In this document: positions 35,797 to 42,813 of the stretch, piece after piece
Layout of the letters: the number at the start of each line of letters is the position of its first letter
How positions within the stretch are numbered: position 1 is the stretch's first letter
Assembly: GCA_016125095.1 (NCBI GenBank)
Contig: WGMK01000010.1
Span: 395,336-438,148, forward strand
Source: Candidatus Hydrogenedens sp.
Lineage (GTDB): Bacteria > Hydrogenedentota > Hydrogenedentia > Hydrogenedentales > JAEUWI01
Direction of reading: 5' to 3'
DNA: 42,813 nt
Program-made: the position numbers and the translations under genes
The notes under the pieces: model-generated
Database searches by the model: none
Told to the model about the DNA's origin: nothing
Seen by the model: the letters and a program-made list of their open reading frames with translations, nothing else

Positions 35797-36576
35797 ATGA
35801 ATCGATTGCTGTTGGGCTGCGTTATCCTTGGAGGGGCCCTGATGGGCCATGCAGACGAAGGAGCGAAGGCGTTGCGGATTGTGACGTACAACATTCATCA
35901 CGGCGAGGGCGGCGACCATCAGGTCGACCTCGAGCGCATCGCAGGCGTGCTGCTCGCGCTCGGGCCGGATGTCGTCTGCCTTCAGGAAGTGGACCGTAAC
36001 CTGAGCCGCACGGACCGGCGCGATTTCCCGGCGGAGTTCGAGCAGCTGCTGGGCATGCCTGGCGTGTTCGAGTCCAATTATGATTTCGATGGCGGCGAAT
36101 ACGGCAACGCCATCTTCACGAAGCTGCCGGTGGCGTCGCACGAGAACCACGCGCTGCCGGGGCCCGAGGGCATCGAGCCGCGCGGCTGCATCGAGGCCGT
36201 GGTGGAATGGAACGGCGCGAAGGTGCGGGTCATGAATACGCACTTGGGGCTGAGCGAACGCGAGCGCGAAGGGCAGACCGAGGCGATTGCAGCGCTGTTG
36301 GACGAACGGCCGACCGTGGTTTGCGGGGACTTCAACGAAACGCCCGGGCGTCCCGCGATGCAGACGCTTGAGGCGAAGCTGACGCATTGCCGCCTGACCG
36401 ATACGCTCGAAGAGAAGGACCTGACCTTCAGCGCCCAGCGTCCGAGCGTGCGGATCGACCACGTGTTGGCGAATGCGGGACTAAAGTGCCTCGGCATCGA
36501 GGTCATCCGCAACGAGGTGACGGCCATCGCCTCCGACCACTTGCCCGTGCTTGCTGTCTTGGAGCGGGCGGAATAG
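35797..36576 (+). CDS. Exported endonuclease/exonuclease/phosphatase (EEP) family protein
   Basis: 259 aa from the ATG at 35797 (GAGGA about 7 bp upstream). The signal peptide ends near residue 19. EEP fold motifs are complete: RIVTYNIHHGEGGD (Asn and His), CLQEVDRN with the metal-binding Glu, NTHLGLS, CGDFNETP, and RIDHVLAN with SDHLPVLAVLE at the end. These are Mg-dependent phosphodiesterases; members act on DNA, inositol phosphates or sphingomyelin, and the substrate here is not evident. It ends the likely kinase operon. Confidence 0.88.
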   Translation: MNRLLLGCVILGGALMGHADEGAKALRIVTYNIHHGEGGDHQVDLERIAGVLLALGPDVVCLQEVDRNLSRTDRRDFPAEFEQLLGMPGVFESNYDFDGGEYGNAIFTKLPVASHENHALPGPEGIEPRGCIEAVVEWNGAKVRVMNTHLGLSEREREGQTEAIAALLDERPTVVCGDFNETPGRPAMQTLEAKLTHCRLTDTLEEKDLTFSAQRPSVRIDHVLANAGLKCLGIEVIRNEVTAIASDHLPVLAVLERAE

Positions 36577-36594
36577 TCCAACCGGGCATCGTGG

Positions 36595-36600
36595 TACAAT
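36595..36600 (+). promoter_or_regulatory. Possible -10 for the beta-helix protein gene
   Basis: TACAAT (36595-36600), 31 bp before the ATG at 36632, with no clear -35. The AGAGGAG ribosome-binding site lies between them. Confidence 0.3.
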
Positions 36601-36631
36601 TCCTGACGTGAATAGAGGAGATTCTTGCAGG

Positions 36632-38614
36632 ATGCAGCAGTCGATTCAGCGCGCGCTTGCCGCTTTCATCGTATCGGCCGGCGCGGCGTTTTCGTTCTCC
36701 GCCGATGCCGCCGTGTGGTATGTGGACGCGGCGCGTCCGTCCTCCGGCGCGGGTACCAGCTGGGCCACCGCCTTCCGCACGGTACGCGAGGCGGTGCAGG
36801 CGGCGTCGACCAGCGGCAACGACGAGGTGTGGGTGCGCTCGGGCGAATACCCGGAAGTGACCAACAATGGCGGCAACTCGCTCGAAATGCGCGAGCAGGT
36901 CGATATGTACGGCGGGTTCGCGGGCGGCGAAACGTCGCGAGACCAGCGGAACCCCGTCATAAACGAGACCGTGCTGCTCGGCACGGCGACCGGTCCCGAT
37001 GATCGCACGCCCACCGCGCCGGTAGTGTTGGCTGCGAGCAATGCCCTCATCGACGGTTTCGTCATCCGCGGCGGCCGCTCGAAGCGCGGTGGCGGCATGA
37101 TGTGCTTCCGCACCTCGCCCACCGTGCGCAATTGCGTGTTCGAGGACAACGTCAGCATTCAGGACGAACTCATCACGCGCTCAGGCTGGGGCGGCGGCGT
37201 GATGGTGGTGGGCGGTGTGACTCCGCTTTTCGAGGACTGCGTGTTCCGTGAGAACTACGGCCTGCTTGGCGGCGGCATGGCGCTGGAAAACGGCAAGCCG
37301 ACCCTGCGGCGATGCCGCTTCGAGGACAACTACGCCTACATCGCCATCGGGCCGGTGCCGGGTGTACCGGGCGATCTCTGGCAGGACCAGACGGGCTCGG
37401 GCGGCGGCGTGTTCGGCTTCGAACAGGCGTCGATGGTGGTGGAGAACTGCGTGTTCGACGGAAACCAGGCCGACACGCAAGGCGGCGGTATCGCCTTCTA
37501 CGAGCGCGGCGACGCCAACATCACCGACACCGTATTCACCAACAACACGTCTATCCGCGATCCCGAGATTACCGGCTATTTCCCGGCGGGACGCGGCGGG
37601 GCGCTGGGCCTGCAGTGGGACAGCTCGACCTTCGAGCGCTGCCTCTTCGTGGGCAATACATCGAGCGACGACGGCGGCGCGGTGTTCACGGGGGGGCTGC
37701 GTCCGGAGACCAACCCGGGGGCCGATGCGCAATTCCTCGCGCGGGCCAAGGCCGACCCGACCTTCATCAACTGCATCTTTCTGGAGAACACGGCGCAGGG
37801 CACGGGCGGCGGCGCGATGTTCTTCGAGGCGACCGGCACGTTCACGCACTGCACCTTTGCCGGCAACCAGGCCACCCGCAACGACCCCACAAGCGGCGGC
37901 GGCATTCACGCGCTGTGGTTTGCCGAGCCGGTCGTGAAGAATTCCATTCTTTGGAACAACACGCCCTACGACGTGTTCGACCTGCCAGAGGTCGAGTTCG
38001 ACCCGGGCGAGGGGGAGGTGATTACGGTGCCCGGCAGCGCCACGCATGCCACCTACAGCAACATCGGCGTGGCGTCGAGCGCGGCGGCGAACATGTCCGG
38101 CGCGCTGTTGGTCGGCGCGGGCAATATCTCCGCCTTGCCGAAGTTCACACTCTGCGGCGAATTCGACCGTGCGGAAGACGTCGCGTTGCAGTCGGGTTCG
38201 CCCTCGCTGGGCACCGGCAATGCGGCCGACGCGGCGGCCGACGATTATTTCGGCGTGGCCCGCGGCGGCGGCGCGCCCGACATGGGCGCCATCGAGGGCG
38301 CGATCGCGCTCGACTGCGGCGGCTTCGAGGGTACGCCGCACTCGGCCGACCAGAACGGCGACGGCGTGCTCAGCCTGTCCGACCTGCTCCGCGTCGTGCA
38401 GTTCTTCAACGTTGGCGGCCTGCGCTGCAGCAACGGCAGCGAAGACGGCTACGCGCCCGGCATCGGCAACACCAGCTGCGCCGGACACGCCAGCGACTAC
38501 GCCCCCAGAAACTGGATTCTCAGCCTCAACGAACTGCTCCGCACGATTCAGCTGTTCAACGCCGGCAGCTACACCGAATGCGCCCCCGGCGAAGACGGGT
38601 ATTGCCAGGGGTAA
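36632..38614 (+). CDS. Secreted right-handed beta-helix protein with two-unit dockerin-like tail
   Basis: 660 aa from the ATG at 36632 (AGAGGAG 11 bp upstream; a GTG at 36608 is possible but not preferred). Signal peptide ends ADA near residue 27. The body (about 30-540) is a polymorphic-outer-membrane-type parallel beta-helix with repeated short strands and Gly-rich turns such as NCVFEDN, DCVFREN, RCRFEDN, NCVFDGN, RCLFVGN and NCIFLEN, spaced about 35-50 residues. Residues 570-660 are the tail: unit 1 has the dockerin-type calcium loop D573-N575-D577-G578 with D584 at position 12, then LLRVVQFFN; unit 2 has NELLRTIQLFN. Each unit ends in a Cys and EDGY motif. Likely surface-exposed. Confidence 0.85.
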   Translation: MQQSIQRALAAFIVSAGAAFSFSADAAVWYVDAARPSSGAGTSWATAFRTVREAVQAASTSGNDEVWVRSGEYPEVTNNGGNSLEMREQVDMYGGFAGGETSRDQRNPVINETVLLGTATGPDDRTPTAPVVLAASNALIDGFVIRGGRSKRGGGMMCFRTSPTVRNCVFEDNVSIQDELITRSGWGGGVMVVGGVTPLFEDCVFRENYGLLGGGMALENGKPTLRRCRFEDNYAYIAIGPVPGVPGDLWQDQTGSGGGVFGFEQASMVVENCVFDGNQADTQGGGIAFYERGDANITDTVFTNNTSIRDPEITGYFPAGRGGALGLQWDSSTFERCLFVGNTSSDDGGAVFTGGLRPETNPGADAQFLARAKADPTFINCIFLENTAQGTGGGAMFFEATGTFTHCTFAGNQATRNDPTSGGGIHALWFAEPVVKNSILWNNTPYDVFDLPEVEFDPGEGEVITVPGSATHATYSNIGVASSAAANMSGALLVGAGNISALPKFTLCGEFDRAEDVALQSGSPSLGTGNAADAAADDYFGVARGGGAPDMGAIEGAIALDCGGFEGTPHSADQNGDGVLSLSDLLRVVQFFNVGGLRCSNGSEDGYAPGIGNTSCAGHASDYAPRNWILSLNELLRTIQLFNAGSYTECAPGEDGYCQG

Positions 38615-38632
38615 GGCCTGTGGCGAAGGCCG

Positions 38633-38703
38633 CCGTGGAGTGCGGGAGCACGCTGCACAAGAACCGCTGCGGTAGGGCGAGCGTACGCGCGAGCCATCTT
38701 GGC
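38633..38703 (+). repeat. Dispersed repeat copy a (shared 52-bp block)
   Basis: A left-arm fragment of the 4147-4315 element (TGGAGTGCGGGAGCA) is followed by a 52-bp block (38652-38703) that recurs at 39049-39100 with one mismatch. The block contains GGTAGGGCGAGCGTACGCG. No coding potential was seen. Confidence 0.7.
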
Positions 38704-38764
38704 CAATGAGTCCACAGCACCTGCGCACGAAACGAGTTGAGACTTCATCACTCGCTATCAACAT

Positions 38765-38916
38765 CGTCATTGCGAGGAGCGAGTCTTCGAGCGACGCGGC
38801 AACCTCCTTGATGCGATGGCCGGATCTAAGCGGGCGGTATCTGCAATGGAGTCCGGCCAGATTGCTGCACCGCGTCATCGCGCCAAAGGGGTTGCCGCGC
38901 TTCGCTCGCATTGACG
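38765..38916. repeat. CGTCATTGCGAGG-type MITE-like element
   Basis: About 152 bp with inverted ends: CGTCATTGCGAGGAGCGAG at the left and GCTTCGCTCGCATTGACG at the right, and GCGGCAACC matching GGTTGCCGC just inside. The CGTCATTGCGAG end is a motif I recall in small interspersed elements of many unrelated bacteria. No transposase is present, so it would move only with help. Confidence 0.7.
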
Positions 38917-38991
38917 GAGAGGAAAGCCGTTGTGCCGAATTCGGCGCATGCAATCACCGTGATGCATGACTGAGTCCTTCGTGCAGGCGAC

Positions 38992-39100
38992 GGGAGCAAG
39001 CTCCCTACGCAAAAGCGCATGCAAGCCTTGCGCACTCCAAGGCAGCCAGCTGCATAAGAACCGCTGCGGTAGGGCGAGCGTACGCGCGAGCCATCTTGGC
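38992..39100 (+). repeat. Dispersed repeat copy b (right arm plus 52-bp block)
   Basis: GGGAGCAAGCTCCCT and the following bases to about 39051 match 4251-4308 with few differences. The 52-bp block 39049-39100 then repeats 38652-38703 with one mismatch. Copies a and b flank the MITE-like element. The whole 38615-39118 gap holds repeats only and no gene. Confidence 0.75.
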
Positions 39101-39118
39101 GCGTCGCCTACTACCTCC

Positions 39119-40360
39119 TCACGCCAGCCGCGTTTGGGCGGGGGCGTCTCCGGCGGCAGACAGACGCGGAGCGATGGCATCGAAGATGCGGGCGGCGAGG
39201 TCGTCCTTGCCGATGAGGCCGCATTCGAGGGGTTCGGCGCCGGGGGTAAGCAGCCAGGCGCGATGAGTGTCGGTGCCGAATCCGGAGTCGGTAGTGCCCA
39301 CTTCATTCGCGCAAATCAGGTCGAGTTTCTTCCGCGCCAATTTGTCCTGCGCGTGCGCCACGAAGTCGCGCGTCTCGGCGGCGAAGCCCACGGCGATCTG
39401 CCCCGGCCGCTTGCGAACGCCCATCGCTGCGGCGATGTCGGCATTCGGCACCAGCGTCAGCGTGTAGACGCTGTCCTGCCGCTTGCGCTTGTCAGTCTCG
39501 GGAGACTCGACGCGGTAATCCGCCACGGCCGCGGCGGCGATGAAGATATCGCAGGCGTCGAAGCGGGCCTCGACCGCCTCGTGCATCTGTGCGGCGGTAT
39601 CCACACGCACCACCTGCGCAGCGTGGGGGAGCGGAGCCTCGTGCGGACCGGTCACCACGGTGACCTCGGCCCCTCGTCGCAGGGCCTCGAGCACGATCGC
39701 GCGTCCCATCTTGCCGCTGGATCGGTTGCCGATGAAGCGGACCGGATCGATGGGCTCGTGGTTCGCGCCGCTCGTAATCAGCACGCGGCGACCGGCGAGC
39801 GATCGATCTGTGCTCAGCGCGCACAGGGCGGCCTCGAGGATGGCGGGCGTGTCGATGAGCCGACCGGGTCCCACTTCGCCGCAGGCCAGGTTGCCCTCGC
39901 CGGGTCCCACGAACCGCGCGCCGCGCGATTGCAGCAGCGCGATGTTCGCCTGGGTGGCGGGATGCAGGTACATCTGCGTATTCATCGCGGGAGCGAACAG
40001 TACCGGCGCGCGCGTGGCCAAGAGCGTCGTGGTAAGCCAATCGTCGGCGATGCCGTGCGCAGCTTTCGCGAGGATATTGGCCGAGGCCGGAGCGATGAGA
40101 AACAAGGCGGCACGGCGGGCCACGGCGATGTGCTCGATTTCCGGGTTCTGCGCCGGGTCGAACATGTGTCGGATGACGGGACGCCCGGTCACGCCCTCGA
40201 GCGCGGCCGCACCGACGAATTCGGCGCCGCCGCGCGTGAGCACGGGCAGCACCTTCGCCCCGGCTTCCTTCAGCCGCGAGGCCAGCTCGCAGGCCTTGTA
40301 CGCCGCAATAGAGCCCGTGACGCCGAGAACGATTTCCTGGTCTCGAAATCCTGGGTGCAT
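39119..40360 (-). CDS. coaBC: Bifunctional phosphopantothenoylcysteine decarboxylase/synthetase
   Basis: 413 aa from the ATG at 40360; the upstream frame extension overlaps rpoZ antisense and is rejected. The N-terminal CoaC half (about 1-180) has the flavoprotein motif VLGVTGSIAAYK, the catalytic His in EHIAVARRA, PAMNTQMY and the Cys motif NLACGEVGPGRL. The C-terminal CoaB half (about 190-400) has the conserved EPIDPVRFIGNRSSGKMG and VADYRV. Two steps of coenzyme A synthesis: CTP-dependent coupling of cysteine to 4'-phosphopantothenate, then decarboxylation. It is the last gene of the yicC-gmk-rpoZ-coaBC run, a common order in bacteria, and lies 37 bp after rpoZ. Confidence 0.96.
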   Translation of the reverse strand: MHPGFRDQEIVLGVTGSIAAYKACELASRLKEAGAKVLPVLTRGGAEFVGAAALEGVTGRPVIRHMFDPAQNPEIEHIAVARRAALFLIAPASANILAKAAHGIADDWLTTTLLATRAPVLFAPAMNTQMYLHPATQANIALLQSRGARFVGPGEGNLACGEVGPGRLIDTPAILEAALCALSTDRSLAGRRVLITSGANHEPIDPVRFIGNRSSGKMGRAIVLEALRRGAEVTVVTGPHEAPLPHAAQVVRVDTAAQMHEAVEARFDACDIFIAAAAVADYRVESPETDKRKRQDSVYTLTLVPNADIAAAMGVRKRPGQIAVGFAAETRDFVAHAQDKLARKKLDLICANEVGTTDSGFGTDTHRAWLLTPGAEPLECGLIGKDDLAARIFDAIAPRLSAAGDAPAQTRLA

Positions 40361-40397
40361 GGCGCGCGGCGCTCCCGTTCCCGCCGGGGCGGGAAGC

Positions 40398-40625
40398 CTA
40401 GTTGAGGAAGTCCTCGTCTTCCTGATCGCCGGAGACGTAGGAAATTTTGCCCGCCAGCACTTCGTCCAGCGCCTGCACGGTGCTCTTCTCGCCGTGCAGC
40501 ACCTGCGCGAAGCCGTGGGCCTCGTTCTTGCTGATCTGGTTGGCGCGGCGCGAGGCCACAATCACCAGACGATACAGGCTGTCGAACTTGTCGGCGAAGT
40601 CATCGACGGAAAACGGAGCAGGCAT
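40398..40625 (-). CDS. rpoZ: RNA polymerase omega subunit
   Basis: 75 aa. The omega core motif is visible as FDSLYRLVIVASRRANQI, followed by ALDEVLAGKISYV, the typical sequence. Omega folds on the beta' subunit and helps assembly, and in some bacteria forms part of the ppGpp site. The location 30 bp after gmk is the usual one. Confidence 0.95.
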   Translation of the reverse strand: MPAPFSVDDFADKFDSLYRLVIVASRRANQISKNEAHGFAQVLHGEKSTVQALDEVLAGKISYVSGDQEDEDFLN

Positions 40626-40655
40626 CAGGTTTCTCCTCGTTACGGGACAGGCCCG

Positions 40656-41225
40656 TTATTCTACATTCAAATCGGCGCGCGCGGCATCGAGAAATACCCG
40701 CATCTCATGCGCGGCCCGGTCCAGTTCATCATTAACAATCACATGGTCGAACTCATGCCGCGCCGCCATTTCCTCGGCGGCGTTGCGCAGTCGCAGGTCA
40801 ATCGTCGCATCGTCTTCCGTGCCGCGCGCGCGCAGGCGCTGCTCCAGCACTTCCATCGAAGGCGGCGCGAGAAACACGCTCATCACCGGCAGATCCGTGC
40901 GGCGCAGGTTCCGCATGCCCTGCACGTCCAGCTCCAGCACCACGTCGCCGCCGGTCGCCAGGCAGCGGTCCAGTTCCGCGCGCAGCGTGCCATAGCGGTT
41001 GCCATGCACCTCCGCCCACTCCACAAACGCCCCCTCCGCCACCAGGCTATCAAACGCTTCCGGCGTCCGGAAGTAATACTCGCGCCCGTCCAGCTCGCCT
41101 TCGCGCGGCGCACGAGTGGTCACCGAAATCGGGTGCAGCAGCTTCACGCCTTCCTTCGCCAGCGCGCTCAGCAGGGCGTTTTTTCCCGCGCCCGAAGGAG
41201 CCGAAAGCACGACGACGAGTCCCAC
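40656..41225 (-). CDS. gmk: Guanylate kinase with altered P-loop
   Basis: 189 aa, the usual length. It phosphorylates GMP/dGMP to GDP with ATP. Recognised parts are the P-loop region LSAPSGAGKNALL, SVTTRAPREGELDGREYYF (GMP binding), FVEWAEVHGNRYGT, DVVLELDVQGMRNLR and LRARGTEDDATIDLRL. The P-loop reads SGAGK-N16-A; the family has Ser or Thr at this position, which ligates Mg. The codon is AAC, one base from AGC. The frame is open throughout and every other motif is intact, so the gene looks functional except for that residue. It lies 8 bp after yicC. Confidence 0.94.
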   Translation of the reverse strand: MGLVVVLSAPSGAGKNALLSALAKEGVKLLHPISVTTRAPREGELDGREYYFRTPEAFDSLVAEGAFVEWAEVHGNRYGTLRAELDRCLATGGDVVLELDVQGMRNLRRTDLPVMSVFLAPPSMEVLEQRLRARGTEDDATIDLRLRNAAEEMAARHEFDHVIVNDELDRAAHEMRVFLDAARADLNVE

Positions 41226-41233
41226 GGTTCGTG

Positions 41234-42112
41234 CTACTCGATGTTCTGCGCCTGTTCGCGCAGTTTTTCCAGTTCCGACTTCATGCGCAGCACTTCACGG
41301 GTCACCCCGATATCGCGCATCTTCGAGCCCAGCGTATTCACTTCGCGCTGGATTTCTTGCGAGACGAAATTCAATTCGCGGCCAATGGGCTCCGGGCGCT
41401 CGAGCAGTTGCTCCGTATGGTCGAGGTGCGCCTTGAGCCGCACGATCTCCTCGTTCACGGCCGTCTTGTCCGCCATCATCGCCACTTCCAGCGCAATCCG
41501 TTCCTGCGTCAGGCTCGTGTCCTGGGCCAGTTCTCCCATGCGCTCGCGCAGGCGGTTCTCGTATTGCTCGCTCAGCGCGGGAATCTGCGTCTCCACCTCG
41601 GCCACGGCTGCGCGCATCTCGTTCACGCGCTCGCGCAGGTCGGCGGCCAGCGCCTCGCCCTCGCGCTTGCGCATGGTTTCCAAGTGGTCGCAGGCCTGGT
41701 CCAGCGTCGCCGTGACGGCGGCCAGCACCTGTTCGATATCGTGCTCTTCCTCTTCCTGGTAGAACACGCCCTCAAGCCGGGCCAGCGTATCCAGGCTCAG
41801 CCGCTCGGTGCTGTTCATCAGGTTGACCAGCCCGCGCGACGCCGCCACATATTCCTCCGCCACCTTCAGGTCGCACTTGATGGCCGGGCGCCCCGCAGCG
41901 CCGCGCTCGCGGCGGACCGATACATTGAGTTTGCCGCGCGAAAGCCGCCCCTTGAGGTGCTCCTTCAGCGCGGGTTCGAGTACGGCCCAGGGCCCCGGCA
42001 GCCGGATGGCGCACTCCAGAAAGCGGTGGTTCACCGACACCACTTCGATCGCGAAGTGCTCGTCGGCATACACGCCGCTGGCGCGTCCGAATCCTGTCAT
42101 GCTCTTGACCAC
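41234..42112 (-). CDS. yicC: YicC/YloC family endoribonuclease
   Basis: 292 aa from the GTG at 42112, with GGGAG 9 bp upstream and the family N-terminus (V/I)KSMTGFGRA next to it; the longer frame upstream is not supported. The middle has VVSVNHRFLE and RGKLNVSVRRE, followed by long helices (about 130-290). The C-terminus reads ELNFVSQEIQREVNTLGSK and ends MKSELEKLREQAQNIE. E. coli YicC is reported to be an RNase that degrades small RNAs. First gene of the gmk operon; promoter and leader hairpin lie upstream. Confidence 0.93.
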   Translation of the reverse strand: MVKSMTGFGRASGVYADEHFAIEVVSVNHRFLECAIRLPGPWAVLEPALKEHLKGRLSRGKLNVSVRRERGAAGRPAIKCDLKVAEEYVAASRGLVNLMNSTERLSLDTLARLEGVFYQEEEEHDIEQVLAAVTATLDQACDHLETMRKREGEALAADLRERVNEMRAAVAEVETQIPALSEQYENRLRERMGELAQDTSLTQERIALEVAMMADKTAVNEEIVRLKAHLDHTEQLLERPEPIGRELNFVSQEIQREVNTLGSKMRDIGVTREVLRMKSELEKLREQAQNIE

Positions 42113-42147
42113 GTACGGGGGCTCCCTTGGGGGTGGGCAAATCAAAC

Positions 42148-42183
42148 GGGGCCGCCTCATCTGCTCCCGGCGCAGGCGGCCCC
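42148..42183 (-). other. Leader hairpin upstream of yicC
   Basis: A 9-bp perfect inverted repeat (GGGGCCGCC at 42148-42156 and GGCGGCCCC at 42175-42183, loop 18 nt). On the minus strand it is followed by GTTTGATTT, like a weak terminator or attenuator ahead of the operon. Confidence 0.45.
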
Positions 42184-42196
42184 AGCCAAGCGCGGA

Positions 42197-42226
42197 AGTA
42201 TACCGCAGCGGGCCGCCCCGCCGCAA
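42197..42226 (-). promoter_or_regulatory. Promoter of the yicC-gmk-rpoZ-coaBC operon
   Basis: Minus strand: TTGCGG (42226-42221), 18-bp spacer, TATACT (42202-42197). Predicted start near 42190, about 77 nt before the GTG. Confidence 0.55.
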
Positions 42227-42289
42227 CCGATTGTTCTGTCAAGGGTTAAGCGGTTGCGGGGGCGCCGGGCCGGGTGGTATCGTGGGGTT

Positions 42290-42813
42290 ATGCCTCAACT
42301 CAACGATCCCAAGCCGCCACTGCTCGCCCCCATGTCGCCCCAGGCCAACCGATTCCTGGGCTTTTTCGGCGTGGCGGCCGGGGCCATCCTGCTCGGATTC
42401 ACCTTCTTCGCCCCTTCGCTCCAAGGCGGTGCCGGGGAGGGCTGGGCCGAGGTACCCGCGAAGCTCATCAGCGCCGAGGCCGTCACCGAAGAGGTGGAAG
42501 AGCCTTGGGGCAATGGCACGCGCACCCGCACGGAACACCAGGTGATGGCGGAAATCGCCTACGACTTCGCCGGCAAGACCTACAACTCGGGCATCCGGGT
42601 GAGCGGATTCCGGAGCGAGGCCGATGCTGCCAGCCACGCGGATTCCCTGCGCGCGAAAGATCCCTTCGCGTGCTACGTGAATCCGGACGACCCGGCCCAG
42701 GCGCGCCTGCAGCCGGGGGGCAGCCCCCTCACCTATGTGTACCTGAGCGGGGGCATCATCGTGCTGGCCTACGGGCTCGTGCTGCTGCTTTCGAACCGCA
42801 CCCTCCAGCAGCA
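42290..42813 (+). CDS. DUF3592 membrane protein (3' end missing)
   Basis: The frame is open from the ATG at 42290 to the window edge (174 codons), too far to the right to show a stop. One membrane span lies near residues 21-41 and a second near 151-170 (GGIIVLAYGLVLLL). Between them is the DUF3592 domain: WAEVPAKLISAEAV, VMAEIAYDFAGKTYNSG, and the CYVNPDDPAQARLQPG signature, which is diagnostic. Function of the family is unknown; it is divergent from yicC. No clear ribosome-binding site; GTGGGG stands just before the ATG. Confidence 0.85.
   Translation, partial: MPQLNDPKPPLLAPMSPQANRFLGFFGVAAGAILLGFTFFAPSLQGGAGEGWAEVPAKLISAEAVTEEVEEPWGNGTRTRTEHQVMAEIAYDFAGKTYNSGIRVSGFRSEADAASHADSLRAKDPFACYVNPDDPAQARLQPGGSPLTYVYLSGGIIVLAYGLVLLLSNRTLQQ

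Noticed and set aside
37181..38953. Open frame of 590 codons on the minus strand
   Set aside because: Antisense to the beta-helix protein and runs into the repeat cluster; no ribosome-binding site or family match.

Overview
This is a high-GC (roughly 65 %), gene-dense bacterial chromosome segment with about 40 protein genes, no rRNA or tRNA, no CRISPR array, and no transposase or phage gene. Several features suggest Hydrogenedentota or a nearby Planctomycetes/Verrucomicrobia-like lineage. These are the paired c-type-cytochrome/DUF1549/DUF1553 protein and DUF1501 protein, a DUF1080 protein, two large membrane Ser/Thr kinases, and secreted proteins with a PEGEPEGE-type linker and a two-unit dockerin-like tail. 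The lineage call is an inference from gene content; no marker gene was searched.

Layout. 1-4131: end of a F1Fo ATP synthase operon (atpA partial, atpG, atpD, atpC). 4132-4324: an inverted-repeat (MITE-like) element. 4325-6341 (minus): sugar-nucleotide-reductase-like SDR, Smr-domain protein and DUF1080 protein in one operon. 6402-7780 (plus): secreted glycerophosphodiesterase overlapping a small SpoT-type HD hydrolase. 7785-11995 (minus): cytochrome/DUF1549/DUF1553, DUF1501 and SDR genes in a tight row. 12088-16468 (minus): aldo/keto reductase, then the DUF58 and DUF4129 membrane proteins. 16523-17380 (minus): MaoC-like hydratase and a cold-shock protein with its own promoter, leader and terminator. 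17592-19060: ComEA-like SLBB+HhH protein facing a lipocalin lipoprotein. 19150-19365 (minus): a non-coding stretch with promoter, self-complementary ends and intrinsic terminator, read here as a structured RNA. 19762-22631: three-gene proton-translocating transhydrogenase (pntAA, pntAB, pntB), tail to tail with a K+(Na+)/H+ antiporter carrying RCK domains. 24675-26840: SRPBCC protein and DASS anion transporter. 26848-29438 (minus): secreted dockerin-tailed protein and a secreted protein with an internal duplication. 29681-36576 (plus): two membrane Ser/Thr kinases, a large exported protein of unknown function and an exported EEP-fold phosphodiesterase. 36632-38614: secreted beta-helix protein with the same dockerin-like tail. 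38615-39118: repeat cluster. 39119-42112 (minus): the housekeeping run yicC, gmk, rpoZ, coaBC. 42290-end: partial DUF3592 membrane protein.

The most interesting signals are: (i) the putative roughly 180-nt RNA upstream of the lipocalin gene; (ii) the shared two-unit dockerin-like C-terminal module on two otherwise unrelated secreted proteins; (iii) two families of small inverted repeats present in more than one copy; (iv) a guanylate kinase whose P-loop has Asn where Ser/Thr is expected; and (v) an operon of two Ser/Thr kinases with outward-facing C-terminal domains. Start codons were re-chosen for many genes from ribosome-binding sites and family N-termini, and several starts are GTG or TTG.
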